Counted from the stretch's first letter, positions 19,839 to 29,534 are shown. The stretch is 64,000 nt of DNA from Streptomyces lavendulae subsp. lavendulae (GCF_002803845.1 NZ_CP024985.1:2790001-2854000), one strand, 5' to 3'. Numbers and translations: made by a program. Notes: a model not told the origin generated them from the letters alone.

Positions 19839-21056
19839 TCAGTCGCCGATGAGGGCGTCCACGAAGGCTTCCGGCTCGAAGGGGGCCAGGTCGTCCGGGC
19901 CCTCGCCGAGGCCCACGAGCTTGACCGGGACGCCGAGCTCGCGCTGGACGGCGACGACGATGCCGCCCTTGGCGGTGCCGTCCAGCTTGGTCAGGACGAT
20001 GCCGGTGATGTCCACGACCTCGGCGAAGACGCGCGCCTGGGTCAGGCCGTTCTGGCCGGTGGTGGCGTCGAGGACCAGCAGGACCTCGTCCAGCGGGCCG
20101 TGCTTCTCGACGACGCGCTTGACCTTGCCGAGCTCGTCCATGAGACCGGTCTTGGTGTGCAGGCGGCCGGCGGTGTCGATGAGGACCACGTCCGCGCCCT
20201 CGGCGATGCCCTCCTTGACCGCGTCGTAGGCGATGGAGGCGGGGTCGCCGCCCTCGGGACCGCGCACGGTGCGCGCCCCGACCCGCTCGCCCCACGTCTG
20301 GAGCTGGTCGGCGGCAGCGGCGCGGAAGGTGTCGGCAGCGCCGAGGACCACGCTGCGGCCGTCGGCGACGAGCACGCGGGCCAGCTTGCCGGTGGTGGTG
20401 GTCTTGCCGGTGCCGTTGACGCCGACGACCATCACGACGGCGGGGGTGTCCACGCCGCTCTCGGTCTTCACGGCGCGGTCGAAGTCGGTGCCGACCAGGG
20501 TCAGCAGCTCCTCCTTCAGCAGCGCGCGCAGATCGGCGGGGGTACGGGTGCCGAGCACCTTGACCCGCTCCCGGAGCCGGTCCACCAGCTCCTGCGTCGG
20601 CGCGACGCCGACGTCGGCGATGAGGAGGGTCTCCTCGATCTCCTCCCAGGTGTCCTCGTCGAGGTGCTCGCGCGAGAGCAGCGTGAGCAGCCCCTTGCCG
20701 AGCGAGTTCTGGGAACGGGCGAGCCGTGCGCGCAGCCGGACCAGGCGGCCGGCGGTGGGCTCGGGCACCTCGATCTCGGGTGCGGCCGGGGCCTCGGGCT
20801 CCGCCGCCGGCTCCTCGACCGGAGCCTCGGCCTCCGCCTCCGGGAGCCCAACCTCCTCGATGGTGCGGCGCGGCTCTTCCGCCGTCTCTACGGCGTCCTC
20901 CCCCACCTGCGGTTCGGCAGGCGGGGCAGTGATGGTCGGCGTGCTCGGCGGCGCCGTGGGGGGCAGCTGCTTCTTCTTGCGGCTGCTGACCACGAGCCCG
21001 CTGATCGCGCCGACCGCGACCAGGGCGATGACTACAGCAAGGATCAGGATTTCCAT
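19839..21056 (-). CDS. ftsY: Signal recognition particle receptor FtsY
   Basis: GTPase receptor that docks the SRP-ribosome complex at the membrane. From the ATG at 21056 the 405-residue protein starts with a true membrane segment (MEILILAVVIALVAVG), a basic patch (SSRKKKQ) and an acidic Pro/Ala/Glu-rich A domain. The NG domain follows, with P-loop GVNGTGKTTTTGKL, ADTFRAAAADQL, DTAGRLHTKTGLM and TKLDGTAKGGIV. The N-terminal anchor is typical of actinobacterial FtsY and absent from E. coli FtsY. Convergent with the PrimPol-like gene. Confidence 0.97.
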   Translation of the reverse strand: MEILILAVVIALVAVGAISGLVVSSRKKKQLPPTAPPSTPTITAPPAEPQVGEDAVETAEEPRRTIEEVGLPEAEAEAPVEEPAAEPEAPAAPEIEVPEPTAGRLVRLRARLARSQNSLGKGLLTLLSREHLDEDTWEEIEETLLIADVGVAPTQELVDRLRERVKVLGTRTPADLRALLKEELLTLVGTDFDRAVKTESGVDTPAVVMVVGVNGTGKTTTTGKLARVLVADGRSVVLGAADTFRAAAADQLQTWGERVGARTVRGPEGGDPASIAYDAVKEGIAEGADVVLIDTAGRLHTKTGLMDELGKVKRVVEKHGPLDEVLLVLDATTGQNGLTQARVFAEVVDITGIVLTKLDGTAKGGIVVAVQRELGVPVKLVGLGEGPDDLAPFEPEAFVDALIGD

Positions 21057-21201
21057 AACGACCCCAGTATCGGCCACGGGTCGCCCCGGGCCCCGTACCT
21101 TGGACGTTCGCACCGGGCCCGAAAGCCGCCATTTGTGGTTTTAACGTCAATTCCACGATGATGGTCGACTTGTTCCATGCCCGGCCCCCAGGGAGTACCG
21201 C

Positions 21202-22653
21202 ATGCCTGCCGAAGAGACCGTCCTGGACGGCGCCGTCGAGAGCCGGGGCCTGGAGCCCGTGCCCGACGGCGAGCGCGGCGGCCGGGTCCGCGAGCTCTTC
21301 CCCACGTGGGTCGCCGCCAACATCAGCGTGCTGCTGCTCACCATGGGCGCGGGCCTGGTGATCTTCAACAAGCTCAACATCTGGCAGGTGCTGGTCGTCG
21401 CGGTCGCCGCGCCCGTCGTCTCGTACGGCATGGTCGGCCTGATATCCATCGCCGGGAAGCGCGGCGGGGCGCCCGGCATGGCGCTCTCGCGGGCCGTCTT
21501 CGGCCAGCGCGGCAACCTCTTCCCCGGCGCCCTGATCTGGGTGGCCCGGTGGGGCTGGGAGACCATCAACGCGGTCAGCGGCGCCTACGCCGTGCTGACC
21601 GTCCTCGACCTGCTCTTCGGCGTGAAGAGCAGCACCCCGCTGATCGTGGTCACCCTCCTCTTCTTCGTGGGCTGCACCTTCGTGGTCTCAGGGCTCGGCA
21701 TCAACGCGCTGCGCGTCTGCTCGAAGTGGTCGACGTACCTCTTCGGCGCGTTCAGCGTGCTGGTCCTCGGCTACCTGCTCGTCACCACGGACTGGTCCGC
21801 CGTCTTCGCCAAGCCGGCCGGCTCCACGGCGATGATGGTCGCGGGCATCGGCACCATCGCGGCCGGCGGCATCAGCTGGGTCCCCTCGGGCCCGGACTTC
21901 ACCCGCTACCTGCCCCGCACCGCCTCCTCCAGGGGCCTGGTCGGCGCGACGATCGGCGGCGCGGGCGTGGTCGTGCTGCCGATGGTGCTGATGGGCGCGG
22001 TGATGGCCGTCGGCACCCCGGACCTGGCCGGCGCGCAGGACCCGGTGTCCTTCATCGGCGAGCTGCTGCCGACCTGGATCGCGGTCCCCTACCTGCTCAT
22101 CGCCCTCGTCGGCATGCTGCTGATCAACTCGATGTCCATGTACTCCGCCGGCTTCACCGCGCAGACCCTGGGCATCAAGGTGCCCCGCGCCGCGGCGGTC
22201 AGCGTCAACGCCGTCATCAGCCTGGTCTTCGGCTTCCTGCTGATGGTGGTCGCGACCGGCTTCTTCGGGTCGTTCATCTCCTTCCTGACCCTGCTGGCCG
22301 TGGCCTTCTCCGCCTGGATCGGTGTCTTCGGCGTGGACATGCTGCGCCGCACGTCCTACGACGGCGCCGCGCTGCTGGACACCACGCCGGGCAGCGCCTA
22401 CTGGTACCGGGGCGGTTTCGCCTGGCAGGCCATGACGGCCTGGGGCGCGGCCCTGGTGGCGGGGCTGCTGTTCACCCGCGTGGACTGGTTCAGCGGGCCG
22501 CTCGCCTCCACCTGGATCGGGGAGAACGGCCTCGGCTGGGTGACCGGCATCCTGACGTCCGGCCTGCTCTACGCGGTCCTGCCCCGCACCCCGGCGCCGG
22601 CCGCGCAGGCTCCCGCCGAGGAGCACGGGCGCGTCGGATCCCTGTCCAACTGA
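21202..22653 (+). CDS. NCS1-family nucleobase permease
   Basis: Membrane transporter of 483 residues with about twelve hydrophobic segments, related to the cytosine permease CodB branch of NCS1 (purine-cytosine permeases). Family-like features are the N-terminal FPTWVAANISVLLLTMGAGL, PGMALSRAVFGQRGNLFPG, NAVSGAYAVL and GGISWVPSGPDFTRYLPR. The exact substrate (cytosine, hypoxanthine, allantoin or thiamine-like) is not clear. It is divergent from ftsY, with AGGGAG before the ATG. The luciferase-like gene starts 63 bases after its stop, so the two may share a transcript. Confidence 0.88.
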   Translation: MPAEETVLDGAVESRGLEPVPDGERGGRVRELFPTWVAANISVLLLTMGAGLVIFNKLNIWQVLVVAVAAPVVSYGMVGLISIAGKRGGAPGMALSRAVFGQRGNLFPGALIWVARWGWETINAVSGAYAVLTVLDLLFGVKSSTPLIVVTLLFFVGCTFVVSGLGINALRVCSKWSTYLFGAFSVLVLGYLLVTTDWSAVFAKPAGSTAMMVAGIGTIAAGGISWVPSGPDFTRYLPRTASSRGLVGATIGGAGVVVLPMVLMGAVMAVGTPDLAGAQDPVSFIGELLPTWIAVPYLLIALVGMLLINSMSMYSAGFTAQTLGIKVPRAAAVSVNAVISLVFGFLLMVVATGFFGSFISFLTLLAVAFSAWIGVFGVDMLRRTSYDGAALLDTTPGSAYWYRGGFAWQAMTAWGAALVAGLLFTRVDWFSGPLASTWIGENGLGWVTGILTSGLLYAVLPRTPAPAAQAPAEEHGRVGSLSN

Positions 22654-22716
22654 CGCCGCGTCAGCTAGCGTCCCCCTTCGCCCGCCCACCCACCTCCGGC
22701 GAAGGGGGACACCTCC

Positions 22717-23703
22717 ATGCCCATCACCGTGGTCCGGTTCAATCTCGTCGACCCGCACGGCACCCCCGAGACCCTCTCGGCCCGCTACCGGGCCGCCCTG
22801 GAGATGGCCAGGTACGCGGACGACCTCGGCGTGGACACCGTCCAGACCGAGGAGCACCACGGCACCGCCAACAACTGGCTGCCGTCCCCCTTCGCCTTCG
22901 CGGGCGCCGTGTTCGGCGCCACCCGCCGGATCGCGGTCACCGTGTCGGCGATCATCGGCCCCCTCCACGACCCCCTCAAGGTCGCCGAGGACATCGCCGT
23001 ACTGGACCTGCTCAGCGGCGGCCGGCTGGTGACGGTGGCGGGCATCGGGTACCGGCCCGAGGAGTACGAGCAGCACGGCGTGGAGTGGGGCCGGCGCGGC
23101 CGGCTCCAGGACGAGCTGCTGGAGACCCTGCTGAAGGCGTGGACCGGCGAGCCGTTCACCTTCCGCGGCAGGACCGTACGGGTGACCCCGCGCCCCTTCA
23201 CCCGGCCGCACCCGCTGCTGCTGGTCGGGGGCAGCTCCGAGGCCGCGGCCCGGCGCGCGGCCCGGCTCGGGCTGCCGTTCTTCCCCAGCGCGCACCTGCC
23301 GGAGCTGGAGGAGTACTACCGGGCCCGGCTGGCGGAGTACGGCACGGAGGGGTTCTGCATGATGCCCGCGGCCGAGACCCCGCTGCTGCACGTCGCCGAG
23401 GACCCGGACCGGGTCTGGGCCGAGTACGGGGACCACTTCCTGCACGAGGCGGCCACGTACGCCTCCTGGCAGTCCAAGGACATCCGCAGCGCCGTCCGGT
23501 CGGCCGCCCGCTCGGTGGCGGAGCTGCGCGCGGAGGGCGTGTACCGGGTCCTGACCCCGGACGAGGCGGTGGCGTACGCGAAGGGCGCGGGCGAGGCGGG
23601 GAACCTGGTGCTGCACCCGCTGTGCGGGGGGATGCCGCTGGACGAGGGCAGGCGCAGCCTGCAGCTGCTGTGCGAACGGGTACTGCCCCGGCTCAAGGAC
23701 TGA
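22717..23703 (+). CDS. LLM-class flavin-dependent oxidoreductase
   Basis: 328-residue luciferase-like monooxygenase family protein (TIM barrel using FMN or F420). Family motifs include VDTVQTEEHHG near the N-terminus, TVSAIIGPLHDPLKVAEDIAVLDLLSGGRL, VAGIGYRPEEYEQHGV and LLLVGGSSEAAARRAARLG. The substrate is unknown. Being immediately downstream of a nucleobase permease hints at degradation of an N-heterocycle, but this is inference from spacing only. A terminator hairpin overlaps the last codons. Confidence 0.88.
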   Translation: MPITVVRFNLVDPHGTPETLSARYRAALEMARYADDLGVDTVQTEEHHGTANNWLPSPFAFAGAVFGATRRIAVTVSAIIGPLHDPLKVAEDIAVLDLLSGGRLVTVAGIGYRPEEYEQHGVEWGRRGRLQDELLETLLKAWTGEPFTFRGRTVRVTPRPFTRPHPLLLVGGSSEAAARRAARLGLPFFPSAHLPELEEYYRARLAEYGTEGFCMMPAAETPLLHVAEDPDRVWAEYGDHFLHEAATYASWQSKDIRSAVRSAARSVAELRAEGVYRVLTPDEAVAYAKGAGEAGNLVLHPLCGGMPLDEGRRSLQLLCERVLPRLKD

Positions 23704-23713
23704 GCCGGGGCAG
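23683..23713. terminator. Terminator spanning the end of the LLM gene
   Basis: Perfect 13-base stem (CTGCCCCGGCTCA and its complement) around AGGAC. The left arm lies within the last coding codons and the right arm begins at the TGA. It can serve both the LLM gene and the convergent glcP. Confidence 0.75.
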
Positions 23714-23748
23714 CGCCCGCGGAGGAGAGGGGTGGTGGCGGGGGATGG

Positions 23749-25182
23749 TTACCCCATCTCCTCCAACGCCTTGCCCTTGGTCTCCGGCACCCATTTGAGG
23801 ATGAAGGGGATCGAGAGCAGGGCGAAGGCCGTGTAGATCAGGTAGGCGCCGGAGAGGTTCCAGTCCGAGAGGGTCGGGAACGACACCGTGATGACCCAGT
23901 TGGCGATCCACTGGGCGGCGGCGGCCACGCCGAGGGCCGCGGCGCGGATGCGGCCCGGGAACATCTCGCCGAGCAGCACCCAGACCACCACGCCCCAGGA
24001 CAGGGCGAAGAAGAGGACGAAGCAGTTGGCCGCGATGAGGGCGACCAGCCCCTGGGTGTGCGGCAGGGCGATCTGGCCGCCGCTGGTGTCCTTGTAGGAG
24101 AAGGCCCAGGCGGCGCAGCCGAGGGAGATCGCCATGCCGGCGGAGCCGATGAGGGCCAGCGGCTTGCGGCCGATCCGGTCGACCAGGAGCATCGCGATCA
24201 CGGTGCCGATGATGTTCACGACGGAGGTCTCGAAGGAGTACAGGAACGAGGAGCTCGGGTCCACACCGACCGACTGCCACAGCGAGGAGCTGTAGTAGAA
24301 GATCACGTTGATGCCGACGAGCTGCTGGAAGACCGACAGGCCGATGCCGACCCAGACGATCGGCAGGAAGCCGAAGCGGCCGCCGAGCAGGTCGGTGAAC
24401 CTCGGCTTGTGCTCCGAGTGGATGGCGCTGTCGATCTCGCGGACGCGGGCGTCGGCGTCGATGTTGTCGCCCTCGACCTCGCGCAGCACCGTCTTGGCCT
24501 TCTCCATGCGGCCGACCGAGACGAGGAAGCGCGGGGACTCGGGGATCGCGAAGGACAGCAGGCCGTAGAGGACGGCCGGGACCACCATGACGCCGAGCAT
24601 CCACTGCCAGGCTTCCAGGCCGCCGATCTCGCCGCGCTGGTCGCCGTCGGCGAGGTTGAGGATGCCCCAGTTGACCAGCTGCGAGACGGCGATGCCGATG
24701 ACGATGGCGGCCTGCTGGAAGGAGGCGAGCCGGCCGCGGTAGGCGGGCGGCGAGACCTCGGCGATGTAGGCGGGGCCGATGACCGAGGCCATGCCGATGC
24801 CGAAGCCGCCGATGATGCGCCACATGGCGAGGTCCCAGAGGGCGAACGGCAGGGCGGAACCGATGGCGCTCGCGGTGAAGAGGACAGACGCGATCTGCAT
24901 GCACCGGATTCGGCCGATCCGGTCGGCGATACGGCCGGCCGTGGCAGCGCCGAAGGCGCAGCCGATCAGCGCGGCCGCGATCACCTGGGCGAGTACGGCG
25001 GATCCGACGTCGAAGCGGTCGCGGATCGCCTCGACCGCGCCGTTGATGACGGAGCTGTCGTATCCGAAGAGGAATCCGCCCATGGCCGCGGCCGCGGTGA
25101 TGAAGATGACGTGCCCGAGGTGCTCGGGGTGCGACGGGCTCGGCCCGCCGGGCGCCGGGGTCTTCGCTGTGCTGCTGGTCAA
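23749..25182 (-). CDS. glcP: Glucose permease GlcP (MFS sugar porter)
   Basis: Proton-coupled glucose transporter of the sugar-porter family; GlcP is the main glucose permease of S. coelicolor (established). A TTG at 25182 with GGAG upstream gives 477 residues beginning MTSSTAKTP and matches the family length. Sugar-porter signatures are GFLFGYDSSVINGAV, GRIADRIGRIRCM, PAYIAEVSPPAYRGRLAS, QQLVGINVIFYYSSSLW, DRIGRKPL and PETKG near the C-terminus. Twelve membrane segments are visible. A strong promoter with symmetric flanking sites lies upstream. Confidence 0.93.
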   Translation of the reverse strand: MTSSTAKTPAPGGPSPSHPEHLGHVIFITAAAAMGGFLFGYDSSVINGAVEAIRDRFDVGSAVLAQVIAAALIGCAFGAATAGRIADRIGRIRCMQIASVLFTASAIGSALPFALWDLAMWRIIGGFGIGMASVIGPAYIAEVSPPAYRGRLASFQQAAIVIGIAVSQLVNWGILNLADGDQRGEIGGLEAWQWMLGVMVVPAVLYGLLSFAIPESPRFLVSVGRMEKAKTVLREVEGDNIDADARVREIDSAIHSEHKPRFTDLLGGRFGFLPIVWVGIGLSVFQQLVGINVIFYYSSSLWQSVGVDPSSSFLYSFETSVVNIIGTVIAMLLVDRIGRKPLALIGSAGMAISLGCAAWAFSYKDTSGGQIALPHTQGLVALIAANCFVLFFALSWGVVVWVLLGEMFPGRIRAAALGVAAAAQWIANWVITVSFPTLSDWNLSGAYLIYTAFALLSIPFILKWVPETKGKALEEMG

Positions 25183-25269
25183 GGTGTGCTCCGTGGGGGT
25201 TTCGTCCGTTCTCCCAGTGGCGCACAGGTCAAGATCGGGCACCACCGGAGGACGGGAGACAGCGGAGCG

Positions 25270-25346
25270 AGCCTATGCGTTCATTTCCTGAAGTCAATAG
25301 TTGGCGTGAAGGTCGTGTTAAGCGGCTTGTTGGGACCTTGACTTCA
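25270..25346 (-). promoter_or_regulatory. glcP promoter with paired inverted sites
   Basis: Reading the minus strand, TTGACT (25297-25292), a 16-base spacer and TAGGCT (25275-25270) form a good vegetative-type promoter. The nine-base motif TGAAGTCAA at 25289-25297 covers the -35 and recurs inverted (TTGACTTCA) at 25338-25346, about 49 bases apart. This is suggestive of a regulator binding both sites. Glucose induction of glcP is known; the responsible factor is not identifiable here. Confidence 0.55.
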
Positions 25347-25388
25347 CTTCTTGAAAAGTAAAGGGGGTCGGCGCAGTTCGGCGCGGGT

Positions 25389-28300
25389 TCAGCGCAGTCG
25401 CTGGCTGATCACCTTCGAGACGCCGTCGCCCTGCATCGAGACGCCGTAGAGCGCGTCCGCGACCTCCATCGTCCGCTTCTGGTGCGTGATGACGATCAGC
25501 TGCGAGCTCTCCTGGAGCTCCACCATGATCCGGATCAGCCGTTGGAGGTTGGTGTCGTCCAGGGCCGCCTCGACCTCGTCCATCACGTAGAACGGACTGG
25601 GCCGGGCCTTGAAGATGGAGACCAGCAGTGCCACGGCCGTCAGCGAGCGCTCCCCGCCCGACAGCAGCGACAGCCGCTTGACCTTCTTGCCCGGCGGGCG
25701 GGCCTCGACGTCCACGCCGGTCGCCAGCATGTCGTCCGGGTCGGTGAGCACGAGCCGGCCCTCGCCGCCGGGGAACAGCCGCGAGAACACTCCCTCGAAC
25801 TCGCGGGCGGTGTCGTGGTAGGCCTCGGTGAAGACCTGCTCCACCCGCCGGTCCACCTCCTTCACCACTTGAAGAAGGTCGGCCCGTGTCTTGCGCAGGT
25901 CGTCGAGCTGCTCGCTGAGGAACTGGTGCCGCTCCTCCAGCGCCGCGAACTCCTCCAGCGCGAGCGGGTTGACCTTGCCGAGCTGCTGGTAGGCGCGCTC
26001 GGCCGCCTTCAGACGCTTCTCCTGCTGCGCCCGGACGAACGGACCGGGCCGGTTGCGGGGGTCCTCGGGGTCCTCCGGAAGGACCTCGCCCTCGGCCGGC
26101 GGGGACGGCGGGACCGGCTGGTCCGGCCCGTACTCCGCGACCAGGGCGGCCGGCTCCACGCCCAGCTCCTCCAGCGCCCGGGTCTCCAGCTGCTCGATCC
26201 GCAGCCGCTTCTCGGCACCCAGCACCTCGCCCCGGTGCACGGAGTCGGTGAGCTTGTCGAGCTCGGCCTTCAGGTCACGGCCCCGGCCGCGGGCCTCGCC
26301 GAGCTCCCGCTCGCACGATCCCTTGGCCTCCTCGGCCGCCGTACGCTCCCGGTCCGCGCGGCCGATCGACACCTCCAGGTGCGCCAGCAGCTGCCGCGCG
26401 CCCTCGGCGACGGCGCGGCCCACCTCGGCCTCGTGGCGCAGCCGCTGCCGGCGCCGCTCCGCGCGGGTCCGGGCCTCGCGTTCGGCCCGGGCCGCGCGGT
26501 CCAGCCCGTCCGCGCGCCCGGCCAGCGCCTTGACCCGTTCCTCGTGGGTGCGCAGTTGCAGGCGGGCCTCCATCTCGGTCTGCCGCGCGTTCGCCCCGTC
26601 GGCCGCGAGCCGGTCCCGCGCCGAGGTGTCGGGTTCCCGCTCCACGGGCATCTCCTCCACCGCCGCGAGCCGCTCCGCGCACTCCTCCACCTCGGCCCGG
26701 GCCCGCTCCAGCGCCTCCTCGGCCTTGGCCGCGGCCAGGGCGCTGCGTTCGGCTTCGCCGAGGGCCCCCTTCGCCTGCCCGGCCAGCCTCCCCAGCTGCT
26801 GCGCCACCCCGGCGCGGGCGCGCTCCCCGGCCCGGTGCCGCTCGGCGAGCTCCTCGGCGAGGGCGGCCGCCGCGTCGCGACGGGCCCGGGCCTCCGCCTC
26901 GGCCGCGGTCAGCTCCCGGCACTCCCCGTCCAGCCGCTCCAGCTCCGCCGCCGCCTCGTCGACGGCGGCCTGCACCTCGATCAGGCTGGGCGCGCCCGCG
27001 GAACCGCCGTGCGCGAGGTGCGCCCCGAGGAGGTCCCCGTCCGCGGTCACCGCGACCAGGCCGGGGTGACCGGCCACCACCGCCTCGGCCTCCTCCAGGG
27101 TCCCGACCACGACGTGGTCCCGCAGCACCCAGGCCACGGCCCGGCGCACCTCGGCGTCCCCGCCCACCAGCGCGGCGGCCTCCCGCCACGCGGGCCCGCC
27201 CGCGGTCAGGACCGGGGCCTGCGGCTGCGCCGCCTCGCCCCCCGCCCCCCGGCCGTCCGCGGGGGCCGGGTGGGGGGCGTCGTCCGGACCCCGGTCCTGG
27301 CCGGGCAGAGCGGTACCGCCGCCCGGCGCGGGGGCCCGGTCCGGAGCCGCCCCGTCCGGGGCCCGGCCCGGGCCCGGGACCGCCGCCGGGGCCACCAGGA
27401 ACGTGGCGCGGCCCGCGTCGGCGGCCCGCAGGTGACGGATGGCCAGGGCAGCCGCCGCCGGGGAGGCCACGGCCACCGCGTCGGCCGCGGCCCCGAGCGC
27501 GGCCGCCACCGCCACCTCGTACCCGGGAGCCACCGTCACCCGCTCGGCGGCCGGCCCCAGCAGTCCGGCCAGCCGCTCGCGCGCAGCGAGCAGCGCCCCC
27601 GTCCCGTCCTTGCGCCGCAGCCCCAGCGCGAGCGCCTCCCGCCGCGCCGACACGGCGGCTCGGGAGCGTTCCGCCGAGGTCAGCGCCTCCCGGGCGGCGG
27701 CCAGCGCGGCCTCCGCTGCGGCCAGCGCGGCCCGCGCCTGCTCGTGTTCGCCCTCCGCCGCCGGGTCTTCGAGCCCGCCGACCTCCTCGGCCAGCGCCTC
27801 GTACTCCTCCCGGGCGGCCTCCGCCCGCACCCGCGCCTCGTCCCGGGCGGCGACGAGCCGGTCGATCTCGGCCTCTGCGGCCCCGGCCCGGGAGCGGGCC
27901 GCGCCCAGCCGCCCGGTCAGCCGGGCCAGTTCCTCGCGCCGGTCGGCGATCGCCCGGGCCGCGTCCCGCAGCCGCCGTTCCTCCTCGGCGAGGGCCCGCT
28001 CCAGATCCGCCCGGTGCTCGGCGGTGTCCTCCAGCGCGCGCTCGGCGGCCTCCAGCGCGGCGGCCAGCTCCGCCTCCTGCTCCCGGATCCGGGCGGCCTC
28101 CCGTTCCAGTTCCTCGGGGTCGCGGCCGCGCCGCTCGTCCTCCACCGGGGCCGACGCGCTCTTGACCCGTGCCAGTGCCAGCGACTCGGTCCCCCGCACC
28201 CGCTCGGCCAGCTGCGAGAGCTCGTGCCAGGTCTGCTGCGCCCGCTGGAGCCGGGGCGCGAGGCGGCGTACCGATTCCTCCAGCGCGGCCTCCTGCCGCA

Positions 28301-29096
28301 GGGCCCCGGCCAGGTCCCGTTCGGCGGACTCCTTGCGCTCCTTGAGCGCGGCCTCGTCGGCGATCTCCGCGTCCAGGGCGCCCCGCAGGGCCACCAGGTC
28401 GTCGGCGAGCAGCCGCAGCCGGGCGTCGCGCAGGTCCGCCTGGATGACGGCGGCCCGCCGGGCCACCGCGGCCTGCCGGCCGAGGGGCTTGAGCTGGCGC
28501 CGCAGCTCGTCGGTCAGGTCCTGCACCCGCGCGAGGTTGGCCTGCATCGCGTCGAGTTTGCGCAGCGCCTTCTCCTTGCGCTTGCGGTGCTTCAGAACCC
28601 CAGCGGCCTCCTCGATGAAGGCGCGTCGGCCCATCGGGTCGGCGTGCAGGACGGAGTCGAGCCGGCCCTGGCCGACGATGACGTGCATCTCGCGGCCGAT
28701 GCCGGAGTCGGAGAGCAGCTCCTGGATGTCGAGGAGCCGGCAGGTGTCCCCGTTGATCTGGTACTCGCTGCTGCCGCCGCGGAACATGATCCGCGTGATG
28801 GTGACCTCGGCGTACTCGATCGGCAGCGCGCCGTCGGAGTTGTCGATGGTGAGGGAGACCTCGGCCCGCCCCAGCGGGGGGCGGCCCGTGGTCCCGGCGA
28901 AGATGACGTCCTCCATCTTCCCGCCGCGCAGGGATTTGGCCCCCTGCTCCCCCATGACCCAGGACAGCGCGTCCACCACGTTGGACTTGCCCGAACCGTT
29001 CGGTCCCACGACGCAGGTGATGCCCGGCTCGAAGCGCAGGGTGGTCGCGGAGGCAAAGGATTTGAAGCCACGCAGGGTCAGGGACTTGAGGTGCAC
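25389..29096 (-). CDS. smc: Chromosome segregation protein SMC
   Basis: Condensin ATPase that compacts and segregates chromosomes, with ScpA and ScpB as partners. The GTG at 29096 gives 1235 residues. Head halves carry Walker A GPNGSGKS (31-38), the signature LLSGGERSLTAVALL and Walker B FYVMDEVEAALDD; between them are two Ala/Glu/Arg-rich coiled coils and a hinge (about 500-680). The hinge holds a Pro/Gly/Ala/Asp-rich insertion (about residues 573-627) that departs from the rest of the domain. In S. coelicolor smc is needed for proper nucleoid segregation during sporulation (known). Confidence 0.96.
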   Translation of the reverse strand: MHLKSLTLRGFKSFASATTLRFEPGITCVVGPNGSGKSNVVDALSWVMGEQGAKSLRGGKMEDVIFAGTTGRPPLGRAEVSLTIDNSDGALPIEYAEVTITRIMFRGGSSEYQINGDTCRLLDIQELLSDSGIGREMHVIVGQGRLDSVLHADPMGRRAFIEEAAGVLKHRKRKEKALRKLDAMQANLARVQDLTDELRRQLKPLGRQAAVARRAAVIQADLRDARLRLLADDLVALRGALDAEIADEAALKERKESAERDLAGALRQEAALEESVRRLAPRLQRAQQTWHELSQLAERVRGTESLALARVKSASAPVEDERRGRDPEELEREAARIREQEAELAAALEAAERALEDTAEHRADLERALAEEERRLRDAARAIADRREELARLTGRLGAARSRAGAAEAEIDRLVAARDEARVRAEAAREEYEALAEEVGGLEDPAAEGEHEQARAALAAAEAALAAAREALTSAERSRAAVSARREALALGLRRKDGTGALLAARERLAGLLGPAAERVTVAPGYEVAVAAALGAAADAVAVASPAAAALAIRHLRAADAGRATFLVAPAAVPGPGRAPDGAAPDRAPAPGGGTALPGQDRGPDDAPHPAPADGRGAGGEAAQPQAPVLTAGGPAWREAAALVGGDAEVRRAVAWVLRDHVVVGTLEEAEAVVAGHPGLVAVTADGDLLGAHLAHGGSAGAPSLIEVQAAVDEAAAELERLDGECRELTAAEAEARARRDAAAALAEELAERHRAGERARAGVAQQLGRLAGQAKGALGEAERSALAAAKAEEALERARAEVEECAERLAAVEEMPVEREPDTSARDRLAADGANARQTEMEARLQLRTHEERVKALAGRADGLDRAARAEREARTRAERRRQRLRHEAEVGRAVAEGARQLLAHLEVSIGRADRERTAAEEAKGSCERELGEARGRGRDLKAELDKLTDSVHRGEVLGAEKRLRIEQLETRALEELGVEPAALVAEYGPDQPVPPSPPAEGEVLPEDPEDPRNRPGPFVRAQQEKRLKAAERAYQQLGKVNPLALEEFAALEERHQFLSEQLDDLRKTRADLLQVVKEVDRRVEQVFTEAYHDTAREFEGVFSRLFPGGEGRLVLTDPDDMLATGVDVEARPPGKKVKRLSLLSGGERSLTAVALLVSIFKARPSPFYVMDEVEAALDDTNLQRLIRIMVELQESSQLIVITHQKRTMEVADALYGVSMQGDGVSKVISQRLR

Positions 29097-29254
29097 GCCG
29101 CCGGACTCTACCTTTCACGTTCGGTTTCGCCCATGAAGGTGCAGGGCACATCAGACGTTAAAGGAATGGGCCCCCCACCTGGCCCAATGCGGGCTCGCGG
29201 CGGGACGGCGGCGGAGTAGGACGCGGAGGGGGACAGGACGTCGGTGCAAGAAAG

Positions 29255-29276
29255 AAGGGACGCCGGAGCGTCCCTT
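29255..29276 (-). terminator. Terminator of the 71-residue coiled-coil gene
   Basis: Nine-base stem (AAGGGACGC and its complement) with loop CGGA, followed on the minus strand by a pyrimidine run CTTTCTTGC. A fairly canonical intrinsic terminator. Confidence 0.75.
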
Positions 29277-29318
29277 GCAGATCATGCGGGGCTGGAGTGG
29301 TACGACGAGTAGCGCGGA

Positions 29319-29534
29319 TCAGGTGAGCGCAGGCTCCGCCTGGGGTACGTCGAGGTCAATGCTGTCCAGCAGCGAGTCTCCGTGCTGAGCGGCGGCAGCG
29401 TTCAGTGCGTCGTTCTCGGACTGGATCCGTCCGAGCTCGGACTCGAGGTCCTGGACGCGCTGCTGAAGCCGTCGCATCTCGGCGAGGAGTCGCGGGTCGG
29501 AACCGCCGACGTAACCGAGAAGCGCCTTTGCCAT
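29319..29534 (-). CDS. Small conserved coiled-coil protein
   Basis: 71 residues from the ATG at 29534, which has GGAGG at ideal spacing. The N-terminus is MAKALLGYVGGSDPRLLAEM, followed by a heptad-type helix (MRRLQQRVQDLESELGRIQSEND) and an acidic tail. It belongs to an actinobacterial conserved hypothetical family whose function I do not know. The coiled coil suggests dimerisation or a partner protein. It lies between acyP and smc, on the same strand as both. Confidence 0.8.
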   Translation of the reverse strand: MAKALLGYVGGSDPRLLAEMRRLQQRVQDLESELGRIQSENDALNAAAAQHGDSLLDSIDLDVPQAEPALT

